From positions 1 through 17,114 of the forward strand of contig CAJMLF010000031.1 in NCBI GenBank assembly GCA_905214235.1: a stretch of DNA of 17,114 bases, written 5' to 3'. Every line of letters begins with the position of its first letter. The first letter of the stretch is position 1. The notes beneath the pieces are model-generated. The model saw only the letters and a list, made by a program, of their open reading frames with translations, did no database searches and had not been told where the DNA came from. This DNA is from an uncultured bacterium. Its GTDB lineage: Bacteria; Bacillota; Bacilli; Lactobacillales; Lactobacillaceae. The translations under genes and the position numbers were made by a program. This document shows positions 6,656 through 13,200 of this stretch, one piece after another.

Positions 6656-6774
6656 GGACTAGCCATGGTAAAAGAGTGGAGTTCTGTAAGTTAGGTATCT
6701 TGAATACAGGTATAATATCCTAAATACTACTTCATGTTCCCAGAAGCGCGGTCATTGATGGCCGTGTAGTTCAC
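6600..6774 (+). ncRNA. Putative TnpB omega-RNA (right-end RNA)
   Basis: In this family the guide scaffold covers the 3' end of tnpB and runs to the right end of the element, with the guide taken from the adjoining DNA. Two local hairpins fit: GGCTAG-GGA-CTAGCC (6650-6664, overlapping the tnpB stop) and a stem at 6747-6766 (CGCGGTCA with TGGCCGTG, UUGA loop) just before the end. The 5' limit is unknown and the coordinate is approximate. The guide would begin at 6775, in mazF. Confidence 0.5.
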
Positions 6775-6856
6775 GCTCATTGTTATTCTTGGATTTTGGA
6801 TTATTTGACACTGTAATAATGTCACTTCGTTCGTAATGCTCGTGGTTAAATACCAT
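6775..6856 (-). pseudogene. mazF: mazF toxin gene, 5' part (27 codons, cut by tnpB element)
   Basis: The ATG at 6856 has GTGAGGAG nine bases upstream, an excellent ribosome binding site, 72 bases after the mazE stop. It encodes 27 residues containing YERSDIITVSNNPKSKN, which matches the N-terminal 'GDI..V...P..G.E' strand of MazF toxins. The frame then enters the right end of the mobile element and stops at 6752-6754. Joined to 5324 and below it would make a toxin of about 113 residues. A slightly earlier in-frame ATG at 6862 is too close to the ribosome binding site. Confidence 0.72.
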
Positions 6857-6928
6857 AAGCATTAACTCCTCACCATATTAGTTATTTCGTGTTAAGGCAC
6901 TGCTATCCTCACTCGCACGATAACCTTT

Positions 6929-7183
6929 TTAGTAAAGTTCCTTGCCGATAGCACCACCCTTGTCCACCACTTCAAATGGATAAGGGTGCTTACTATCATA
7001 GCTTTCAAATAATCTATCTAACAATTTTCCTTCCCTTTTAGGTTTTATCACGATTGCATCGTCCGTGATATCTACACAAACCTCATCATCACCAGGGGTA
7101 ATGCCAACTTGTTTTAGCATCTCTTTAGGAAGGCGAATTACATTGGAATTACCCCATTTTCTTAATTTAAGCGTTTCCTCCAT
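6929..7183 (-). CDS. mazE: MazE-like AbrB-fold antitoxin
   Basis: The 84-residue protein has an N-terminal swapped-hairpin DNA-binding domain of the MazE/AbrB type: KLRKWGNSNVIRLPKEML (about 6-23), then GITPGDDEVCVDITDDAIVIKPKR (about 27-50). The acidic-aromatic C-terminal tail (YDSKHPYPFEVVDKGGAIGKELY) resembles the segment that wraps MazF and blocks its RNA site. GGAGGA precedes the ATG. The gene is first in a mazEF operon whose toxin gene is split by a mobile element, so the antitoxin is now probably an orphan. As is usual for MazE it should repress its own promoter, and a palindromic operator is visible upstream. The reading frame looks intact. Confidence 0.9.
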   Translation of the reverse strand: MEETLKLRKWGNSNVIRLPKEMLKQVGITPGDDEVCVDITDDAIVIKPKREGKLLDRLFESYDSKHPYPFEVVDKGGAIGKELY

Positions 7184-7234
7184 GACGATTCCTCCGAGTA
7201 TCCGTGCGTATTCTCACAATTTAGGACTAGTTAT

Positions 7235-7275
7235 AGTATACGCTTGTATATCCACATTTTAACCTAGATATACAA
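7235..7275 (-). promoter_or_regulatory. mazEF promoter and palindromic operator
   Basis: TTGTATATC (7244-7252) and GATATACAA (7267-7275) form a perfect nine-base inverted repeat with a 14-base spacer. A further GTATAC half-site lies at 7237-7242. On the minus strand TATACT (7235-7240) serves as -10 with TTAAAA (7257-7262) as a 16-spaced -35, so the repeat overlaps the promoter. This fits autorepression by MazE. Confidence 0.6.
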
Positions 7276-7300
7276 ATGTCATCAAACACTTTTAAAGCAC

Positions 7301-7333
7301 AAAAAGCTGGAGGAAAATTTCCTCCAGCTTTTT
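7301..7333 (-). terminator. Terminator of the glpK operon
   Basis: AAAAAGCTGGAGGAAA (7301-7316) and TTTCCTCCAGCTTTTT (7318-7333) form a perfect 16-pair stem with U tracts on both sides. It overlaps the stop codon of the 170-aa gene and insulates the glpK operon from the mazEF promoter. Confidence 0.9.
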
Positions 7334-7844
7334 ATTTTACTTCTTCATCTTGCAGCCCGACCAGCTGATAAAGCTCGTGCCAGTATTCCAGCAGGAGCTC
7401 AAAGTCTGCTGGGGTCAAGCCGTCCCGGTTCAACTGGTTAAATTCCAGTAGTTCGTTCCGCAGGCGGAAGGCAAAGTCGTTGATCTTGACCACTGGCTGC
7501 TTGGTCTGACCATCCGGCAGCATTAACAAGATATCCGTCGCCATCTGGTTGGCCGTTTGATCAAAGAGGTTGAACAGTTCCCGGTTCTTAAAGGCCTGGG
7601 GCTCCAGAACCTGGTCCCTTTGACGGTCAAACTTCTTGTACCAGGAGGCCATCCCCCGCCAATAGTCCGTCGCCAACTTTTTACTCTGCGGGTCAGCCCA
7701 GGACATCGAGTACCGGTTCAGGCTTTCCCACTGCTTCAGGATCTCAAAATACAGGGACTCGTGGGGGCCAAACTGGTCCTCCCGGTTGTCCTCTACAAAC
7801 TTACGGAGCTCAGCAATCATCTGGTTGGGTTGTTTTTGTTCCAT
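7332..7844 (-). CDS. Unknown 170-aa protein downstream of glpK
   Basis: I do not recognise this family. The 170-residue protein is soluble and predicted to be almost entirely helical, and is rich in Glu, Gln, Leu, Trp and Tyr. Notable segments are SWADPQSKKLATDYWRGMASWYKKFDRQRDQ (in two pieces, about 48-78), NLFDQTANQMATDIL (about 92-106) and a C-terminal LLLEYWHELYQLVG helix. No cysteine, signal peptide or membrane segment is present. The polyhydroxyalkanoate-granule/phasin-like helical style is only an impression and I assign no function. It begins 23 bases after the glpK stop and ends in a shared terminator, so it is surely co-transcribed with glpK and may have a linked role. Confidence 0.75.
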   Translation of the reverse strand: MEQKQPNQMIAELRKFVEDNREDQFGPHESLYFEILKQWESLNRYSMSWADPQSKKLATDYWRGMASWYKKFDRQRDQVLEPQAFKNRELFNLFDQTANQMATDILLMLPDGQTKQPVVKINDFAFRLRNELLEFNQLNRDGLTPADFELLLEYWHELYQLVGLQDEEVK

Positions 7845-7867
7845 TTAATTCACCTATTATTTTTAAT

Positions 7868-9373
7868 TTATTTGCCGTGGCTGAAGAACTGAGCCGCCTT
7901 AATAGCCTGTTGCCAGCCGGCGTAGATCTTGTCAGCCTGTTCTGCGGTCATCTGCGAGTTAAATTCGTCACCAATCTTGGAAAGCTTGCGCAGCTCATCC
8001 TGGTCGGCCCAGAAGTCAACCGCCAGGCCCGCCAAGAAGGCAGCACCCAACGCGGTCGTCTCCTCCATGGCCGCCCGCTTAATTGGCGTCTGCAGAATGT
8101 CCGCCTGGAATTGCATCATGAAATTATTCCGGGAGGCCCCCCCGTTAACCGTCAGAGCCGTCAACGGGAGCTTGGTATCCTTGACCATTGTGTCAACGAC
8201 GTCCCGGGTCTGAAGGGCAATCGACTCCAGGGTGGCCCGAACCAGGTGCTTGCGGTTCGTCCCCCGGGTCAGGCCAAAGATGGCGCCCCGCACTTCCTGG
8301 TCCCAGTATGGTGCCCCGAGTCCGGTAAAGGACGGAACCACGTAGACGCCCCCGGTCGTCTGGGCATCCAGGGCCATCTGCTCGGACTCACTGGCGTGTT
8401 TAAACAGCTGCAGGCCATCGCGGAGCCACTGGACAGCGGACCCGGCGACAAAGATACTCCCTTCCAGGGCATAGTAGGTCTTACCGCCGACCCCGTAAGC
8501 AATCGTGGTCAGCAGGCCGTTGTCCGACAAGGTCGGTTCCAGGCCGGTGTTCATCACGATAAAGGCCCCGGTCCCGTAGGTATTTTTGACCGACCCCTTT
8601 TCATAAGCGGCCTGGCCAAAGAGGGCTGCCTGCTGGTCCCCGGCGATTCCAGCAATCGGGATCTGGACACCGTAGAAGTGGTAGTCACCGGTGTAGCCGA
8701 AAATGGCCGAACTGGGCTTAACCTCCGGCAGGATAGCCCGTGGGATGTCCAGCAAGTCTAAGATGTCCTGGTCCCACTCCAGCTTATGGATGTTGAAGAG
8801 CATCGTCCGGCTGGCGTTAGTCACGTCGGTGGCGTGGACCCGCCGCCCACTCAGGTTCCACAAGAGCCAAGTGTCGATGGTGCCAAACATCAACTCACCC
8901 TTAGCGGCGCGCTCACGGGCCCCCGGGACCCGGTCCAAAATCCACTTGATCTTAGTGGCGGCAAAGTAGGAATCGATTACTAACCCGGTCTTGGCGTGGA
9001 TCATATCCTTGTAGCCGTCCTTGATCAACTGCTCAGCGATATCACTCGTCTGCTTTGACTGCCAGACAACCGCGTGGTAAATCGGCTTGCCCGTCTTCTT
9101 GTCCCAGATAACGGTGGTTTCCCGCTGGTTGGTAATCCCAATGGCCGCAATCTTGTAAGGCTTAATCTGGGTCTTGATCATCACGTCCGAAATGACGGCC
9201 TGGACACTGTCCCAGATTTCCATCGCATCGTGCTCGACCCAGCCGGGCTTGGGGAAGTACTGGGGGAATTCCTGCTGGCTCATGCCGACCTTATTACCGG
9301 CGTGGTCAAAGATAATTGCCCGGGCACTCGTGGTCCCCTCATCAATCGCCATTATATACTGTTGCTCATTCAA
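7868..9373 (-). CDS. glpK: Glycerol kinase
   Basis: The 501-residue protein is a full-length FGGY-family glycerol kinase, converting glycerol and ATP to glycerol 3-phosphate in the cytoplasm. Visible features are the N-terminal ATP/substrate loop DEGTTSARA (11-19), TNQRET near 81-86, the catalytic Asp246 ([12 protein letters not shown]), YGTGAF near 266-271 and a C-terminal [17 protein letters not shown] segment. His232 in DYHFYG is exactly the residue that HPr phosphorylates in enterococcal GlpK, so activity should rise when the PTS is idle. The usual partners glpD and glpF are not adjacent; instead an unknown 170-aa gene follows. AAAGGATG lies upstream of the ATG. In heterofermentative lactobacilli glycerol may also serve as an electron acceptor, so the direction of flux is not given by sequence. 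Confidence 0.97.
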   Translation of the reverse strand: MNEQQYIMAIDEGTTSARAIIFDHAGNKVGMSQQEFPQYFPKPGWVEHDAMEIWDSVQAVISDVMIKTQIKPYKIAAIGITNQRETTVIWDKKTGKPIYHAVVWQSKQTSDIAEQLIKDGYKDMIHAKTGLVIDSYFAATKIKWILDRVPGARERAAKGELMFGTIDTWLLWNLSGRRVHATDVTNASRTMLFNIHKLEWDQDILDLLDIPRAILPEVKPSSAIFGYTGDYHFYGVQIPIAGIAGDQQAALFGQAAYEKGSVKNTYGTGAFIVMNTGLEPTLSDNGLLTTIAYGVGGKTYYALEGSIFVAGSAVQWLRDGLQLFKHASESEQMALDAQTTGGVYVVPSFTGLGAPYWDQEVRGAIFGLTRGTNRKHLVRATLESIALQTRDVVDTMVKDTKLPLTALTVNGGASRNNFMMQFQADILQTPIKRAAMEETTALGAAFLAGLAVDFWADQDELRKLSKIGDEFNSQMTAEQADKIYAGWQQAIKAAQFFSHGK

Positions 9374-9459
9374 AGTTGTTCATCCTTTCAAGCAAGCTGG
9401 AAAAGCGCCGCGCAACTCGTCGATTTCCGCGATTGCCTATAAATACCTAAAACAACAAA

Positions 9460-9488
9460 GAGGCTGGAAAAGTAATCTTTCCAGCCTC
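9460..9488 (-). terminator. Terminator of the tautomerase gene
   Basis: GAGGCTGGAAA (9460-9470) pairs perfectly with TTTCCAGCCTC (9478-9488) around a 7-base loop. On the minus strand it is followed by TTTGTTGTTTT. It separates the tautomerase from glpK. Between it and the glpK ATG (9374-9459) I see only the glpK ribosome binding site and no confident promoter. Confidence 0.85.
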
Positions 9489-9499
9489 CAGATTAACAA

Positions 9500-9685
9500 T
9501 TATTTGTCGCTTACCATCGTCCCGCCAACACTGTAACGGTCCTTACGCATCTCGTTTAAGACAATGTGTACCCGGTCTGCTGGAACATTGGCGTTCTTGG
9601 AAATTGCTGCGGTAACGTCCTTAACGAGGCCCTTGAGTTGTTCTTCACTCCGGCCTTCGATTAGGTCAATATGAACCAATGGCAT
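9500..9685 (-). CDS. 4-oxalocrotonate tautomerase family protein
   Basis: This short 61-residue protein has the 4-oxalocrotonate tautomerase fold. Met removal leaves Pro1 as the catalytic base (MPLVHIDL). Arg11 (mature numbering, EGRSEEQ) and a second arginine in PADRVHIV (near 37) fit the substrate-binding arginines, and the YSVGG turn ends the chain as in the family. Such proteins form hexamers and interconvert unconjugated and conjugated 2-oxo acids. In lactobacilli, without an aromatic meta-cleavage pathway, the physiological substrate is unknown. GAGGAGGG lies before the ATG. The gene is monocistronic, with its own terminator. Confidence 0.92.
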   Translation of the reverse strand: MPLVHIDLIEGRSEEQLKGLVKDVTAAISKNANVPADRVHIVLNEMRKDRYSVGGTMVSDK

Positions 9686-9749
9686 AAGTAATACCCTCCT
9701 CGAATAATCTCACTTAATCTTACCATAAATATAGTAATAAGGGTATCCC

Positions 9750-9763
9750 TGAAAGCGATTAAT
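9750..9763 (+). promoter_or_regulatory. Weak cre-like site upstream of the tautomerase gene
   Basis: TGAAAGCGATTAAT matches the cre core well but fails at the last two consensus positions. It overlaps the antiporter stop codon and lies about 65 bases upstream of the tautomerase ATG. It could be chance. Confidence 0.25.
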
Positions 9764-11588
9764 TCCGCCGCCGCAACTGCCGACGGGCCTCCTCGGCCGC
9801 GGTCTGGTCACCAGTGAAGATCATGTGGTCACCTTCCTCTAAGACCGTGTCACCATGGGGCGAGATTGCCCGGTGGTTCCGGTAAATCCGGCTGACCGTG
9901 ATCTGGTCGATAAACGGCAGGGTGTGTAATTCACTACCAATGAAGCGGGGGTTGCGGACAACCGCTTCGTACAGGCCGGCATCGGTGTCCATCAGCATTT
10001 CCAGAATCGATGGCGTCTCAATCAAGGAGCGCAAGACACTGATCTGGACATTGAAGGTGTTGTAAATCTCAATCCCCATGTCGACGAGGTTGCCGACCTT
10101 CTCCCGGTTCCGCCCGGGGGCGTTTTGCCCGGCGATGACCCGGTTGACCCCGGCCTTTTTAGCCATAATCGCCAGCCGCGCGTTTTTCTTGTCACTCGGG
10201 AAGGCCAGGACCAGGACGTCGGTGTCAAAGAAGTGGCCCTTTTGCAGGCTTTCTGCCGTCAATTCCGGCAGGTAGGTCAGGTCATTGACCTCGCTGTTAA
10301 AGGTCTTGTAGTTTTCTTCGCTGTCCGTCACCATCCGGACATCGTACCAGTTCTTCGAAAGTTGCTGGGTAACCGGCACACTGAAGGTGTTGGTCCCAAT
10401 GAAGACCACCCGCTGCTTGATCAGGTCGGCCTTCTCCAGCTTGTAGACCGAATTGAAGACCACCGGCGCAATCAGGCAGACCACCACGGCCGCCAGAACA
10501 AAGGCGTCTGACTGGGTAGTGGTGATGGCGTGCAGGTTGCGGGCCACCGCCAGCGCTGGCAGGACCAGGGTGATCGTCGTAACGACCAGGAAGCTGCCCG
10601 CAAAGGAGTTCCGCGTCGAAAACCGCCGCTTGTAGATGAACATGATCGGCAGCTTGGCAATGATGAAGCAAGCGACCAAAACGGGAATCAGGGCCAGGGC
10701 CTGGGGGTGGGTGATCAGGGTCCGCAGGTCAAGCCGGACCCCGGTCATGATGAAGAAGAACGGGATCAAGAAGCCGTACCCAATCGAGGTCAGCTTATCC
10801 TTCGTGGACTCGGTCGGCTCGAGGAGCTTCATTACCATCCCGGCCAGAAAGGCCCCCAGGATGTTTTCCGCCCCGACACTTTCCGCAATCGTCACCAGGA
10901 TGAAGATCAGTGAGAAGGCCAGGCGAATGTCGAGCTGGGTCGTCGACTTAGAAATCCGGTTAAACCACATGTAGGGTTGCTTGAACCGCATCAAGAGGAT
11001 GATGGCGGCTAAGAAAAGAAGGAGGATCAACCACAGCCGCTTGGCATTGCCCCCGTTAATGGAGGCGTAGATGGTGAGGGACAGCATCGGCACAACTTCC
11101 CCCAGCACCGCCGTCAATAGGATGGTCTGCCCCGCTGGCCGGCCGAGGATCTCCTTTTCCTTCAGGGTAGCGATAACCACCCCGAGGGCCACCGTCGAGA
11201 AGAGGATGGTGGCTAAGAAGACGTCCGAGAAGAGCCCCACCAGGCGGAGGATAATCCCGAGAATCGCCGCGGTCACGATGACCACGACAAAGGACATGCT
11301 GGCCAGGCTGACCGGCGACTTACTGTCGGGTTTCTTCCCCGGCTGGCGCTTGAAGAGGTCAAAGTTGATCTCCATCCCCGAGAGAAACATCAGCATGATC
11401 ACCCCAAAGGTCGACATCATGTTGAGGATCTCGTTGGGGGCCACGATGTTAAACGCACTCTTGCCGAGAATAATCCCCATCACGATTTCCGCCACCGCGG
11501 TGGGGACGGTGGAAACTTTAAAGCGGGCCATGATGATGGGAATAATCAGGGCCGCTACCATTACAATCAATACAGAGACTTGCTCCAT
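9759..11588 (-). CDS. CPA2-type cation:proton antiporter with RCK/TrkA domains
   Basis: The 609-residue protein has about 12 hydrophobic segments over residues 1-395, in the order of CPA2 transporters (KefB/NapA type). A TrkA-N/RCK-like domain (about 400-520) and a TrkA-C-like domain (about 525-605, ending EGDHMIFTGDQ) follow. It should exchange Na+ or K+ for protons across the membrane under nucleotide or ion control. Two departures are visible: the TM-buried acidic pair seen in many relatives (DD or ND) reads GE here (AVLGEVVPML, Glu164), and the RCK glycine motif is GTNTFS rather than GxGxxG. The frame opens 21 codons earlier, but AAGGGAG eight bases before the ATG at 11588 and a promoter inside the longer version fix the start. 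It is divergent from the dipeptidase. Confidence 0.9.
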   Translation of the reverse strand: MEQVSVLIVMVAALIIPIIMARFKVSTVPTAVAEIVMGIILGKSAFNIVAPNEILNMMSTFGVIMLMFLSGMEINFDLFKRQPGKKPDSKSPVSLASMSFVVVIVTAAILGIILRLVGLFSDVFLATILFSTVALGVVIATLKEKEILGRPAGQTILLTAVLGEVVPMLSLTIYASINGGNAKRLWLILLLFLAAIILLMRFKQPYMWFNRISKSTTQLDIRLAFSLIFILVTIAESVGAENILGAFLAGMVMKLLEPTESTKDKLTSIGYGFLIPFFFIMTGVRLDLRTLITHPQALALIPVLVACFIIAKLPIMFIYKRRFSTRNSFAGSFLVVTTITLVLPALAVARNLHAITTTQSDAFVLAAVVVCLIAPVVFNSVYKLEKADLIKQRVVFIGTNTFSVPVTQQLSKNWYDVRMVTDSEENYKTFNSEVNDLTYLPELTAESLQKGHFFDTDVLVLAFPSDKKNARLAIMAKKAGVNRVIAGQNAPGRNREKVGNLVDMGIEIYNTFNVQISVLRSLIETPSILEMLMDTDAGLYEAVVRNPRFIGSELHTLPFIDQITVSRIYRNHRAISPHGDTVLEEGDHMIFTGDQTAAEEARRQLRRRN

Positions 11589-11619
11589 AGTTTTCGCTCC
11601 CTTACTTTTTATCTTCACT

Positions 11620-11648
11620 ATTATATAATCGGCGCCTGTAAATGAAAA
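11620..11648 (-). promoter_or_regulatory. Probable antiporter promoter
   Basis: On the minus strand TTTTCA (11643-11648), a 17-base spacer and a perfect TATAAT (11620-11625) precede the AAGGGAG ribosome binding site. Confidence 0.6.
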
Positions 11649-11671
11649 CAACTATTTTGCCAGCGTCCCAG

Positions 11672-11700
11672 TCGACTTTCGGTGATTTTCAATGTACAAT
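11672..11700 (+). promoter_or_regulatory. Probable dipeptidase promoter
   Basis: TCGACT (11672-11677), 17 bases and TACAAT (11695-11700) lie about 43 bases before the dipeptidase ATG, back to back with the antiporter promoter. Confidence 0.45.
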
Positions 11701-11742
11701 TGATAAACGTTAATAATTACAAAAAAGGAGTTTCTAAATTCC

Positions 11743-13149
11743 ATGACAAATAAGTTAAGTGCCTGCACAAGCATTTTAATTGGTAAAAACGCCAGTATCG
11801 ACGGCACAATCATGATTGGGCGAAACGAAGACGCCAAGGCCGCCTGGCCTAAGCACATGGTCGTCCACCCGCACGGGGCCCTTAGCAAACGCTTCATCTC
11901 CAAGGACTCGAAGTTCGAGCTGGAGCTGCCCGGAAACAGCGCTCGCTACACGGCCACTCCGGAATGGACGGACAAGGAGGGCCTGTTTGAAGAAGACGGC
12001 ATCAACGAATACGACGTGGCCATGAGTGCGACCGAGAGTGCCTACGCCAACCCGCTGGTCCTGGGCTGCGACCCCCTGGTACCGGATGGGCTGAATGAGG
12101 AGGCGATGATCACCGTCGTCCTCCCCTTCGTCAAGACCGCTCGTGAAGGGGTCCAGCGGCTCGGCAACTTGATTGCCCAGTACGGGACCGGTGAAACCAA
12201 CGGGGTCCTCTTCGCCGACAACGACGAGGCCTGGTACTTTGAGAGCGGCAGTGGTCACTACTGGGTGGCCCAGCGGATTCCAGACAACTCCTACGCGGTG
12301 GTCGCTAACCAGCTAGCCATCCAGGAAATTGACTTCCAGGACCCGGATAACTACATGTTCCACCCTGGCATCCAGGATTTCGTGGCCGCCAACCACCTCA
12401 ACCCGGCCAAGGAGGGCTTTAACTTCCGACAAATCTTCGGCACCGCCGACCGGTCGGACGCCATCTACAGCGAGCCCCGGGTCTGGGTTGGCCACCAGAT
12501 GTTCAGCCCTAACGCCGCTAAGGACGAGCACCCCGAGGATACCGACCTCCCCTTCATCATGAAGTCAGAAAAGAAGCTATCGGTCTTCGATGCCCAGCAG
12601 TACCTGGCCAACCACTTTGAAGGCACACCATATGACCCGCTCGGCAAGGGTCCCGATGCCCATAAGTACCGGCCAATCAGCCTGGCCAAGACCCAGGAGT
12701 CCCACGTCCTGCAGATGAACCGGCAGCCGGGGGCCAACATCCACTGGCTGGCAATGGGCGTGGCGGCACAAAGTACCTACGTGCCCTTCTTCAACGGCAT
12801 CACCGATGTTCCGGCGCCTTACAAGCGGGGCAAGCTTCCCGCCCAGCTCAACTCAGCCTACTGGATTTTCAAACACGCCAGCGTCCTCGTTGACAGCCAC
12901 CTCCACGACTTCCTACCCCTCTTAGAGGATGTCCAAAAGGAGCGCAAGCGTGCCGCCATCAAGATGATCCAGGAAACGGACGCCGTCGTCGCCAAGCTGG
13001 CCGCCGACAAACGCCCGGCCTACCTGACCCAGCAGAGCAACAACTTCGCGGTCGACACCATGAACGCCTACAAGAAGCTGGCCCTGGAACTGATCACCAA
13101 GATGACCGACTACTCGCCGCTTAACTTCAATACAGACGAAAACCTGTAA
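11743..13149 (+). CDS. pepD: C69-family dipeptidase (PepD type)
   Basis: The 468-residue protein is a peptidase family C69 dipeptidase, an Ntn hydrolase that cleaves a broad range of dipeptides in the cytoplasm of lactic acid bacteria. The likely nucleophile is Cys8 (SACTSILIGKNAS), exposed after loss of a short propeptide. The early block IGRNEDAKAAWPKH (about 25-38) and the middle segment NGVLFADNDEAWYFESGSGHYWVAQRIPD (in pieces, about 154-182) are typical of the family, with VVANQLAIQEID following. The length is normal for PepD. AAGGAG lies 12 bases before the ATG, a little far. No signal peptide is present. The gene is monocistronic and ends in a shared convergent terminator. Several pepD paralogues usually exist per genome, so the letter suffix is not assigned. 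Confidence 0.93.
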   Translation: MTNKLSACTSILIGKNASIDGTIMIGRNEDAKAAWPKHMVVHPHGALSKRFISKDSKFELELPGNSARYTATPEWTDKEGLFEEDGINEYDVAMSATESAYANPLVLGCDPLVPDGLNEEAMITVVLPFVKTAREGVQRLGNLIAQYGTGETNGVLFADNDEAWYFESGSGHYWVAQRIPDNSYAVVANQLAIQEIDFQDPDNYMFHPGIQDFVAANHLNPAKEGFNFRQIFGTADRSDAIYSEPRVWVGHQMFSPNAAKDEHPEDTDLPFIMKSEKKLSVFDAQQYLANHFEGTPYDPLGKGPDAHKYRPISLAKTQESHVLQMNRQPGANIHWLAMGVAAQSTYVPFFNGITDVPAPYKRGKLPAQLNSAYWIFKHASVLVDSHLHDFLPLLEDVQKERKRAAIKMIQETDAVVAKLAADKRPAYLTQQSNNFAVDTMNAYKKLALELITKMTDYSPLNFNTDENL

Positions 13150-13157
13150 AACAACAT

Positions 13158-13200
13158 GACCGCTAGCATTCGGTAGCAACCGAACGTTAGCGGTCTTTTT
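13158..13200. terminator. Bidirectional terminator between pepD and the glycosyltransferase operon
   Basis: GACCGCTAGCATTCGG (13158-13173) pairs with CCGAACGTTAGCGGTC (13180-13195), with minor mismatches and a TAGCAA loop, followed by TTTTT. It serves pepD and the convergent minus-strand operon. Confidence 0.85.

Larger units (their letters stand above)
5325..6774 (+). mobile_element. tnpB-only IS200/IS605-family element inserted in mazF
   Basis: A 1.45-kb element carries a single intact tnpB and no tnpA transposase. The left end has a strong palindromic hairpin (5330-5369). The right end has a hairpin (6747-6766) followed by GTAGTTCAC, typical of this family's ends. There is no target duplication, as expected for single-strand 'peel and paste' transposition. 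The boundary was chosen so that removing 5325-6774 rejoins the two mazF parts in frame, with TTGA kept on the left as the presumed target motif. Shifts of one or two bases at both ends also keep frame, so the ends are good to a few bases. Movement would need a TnpA Y1 enzyme from another copy. The patch is visibly A/T-richer than its flanks. Confidence 0.75.

Noticed and set aside
7877..8761. 294-residue plus-strand open frame antisense to glpK
   Set aside because: Shadow of the GC-rich glpK codons: no ribosome binding site, no recognisable protein, and glpK is certain.
9374..9459. Search for a riboswitch, T-box or clear promoter/cre before glpK
   Set aside because: Only a poor cre resemblance (AAAAGCGCCGCGCA) and no well-spaced promoter boxes.
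11589..11651. Longer antiporter start at 11651
   Set aside because: The longer version covers the likely promoter and lacks a ribosome binding site, while 11588 has AAGGGAG eight bases upstream.
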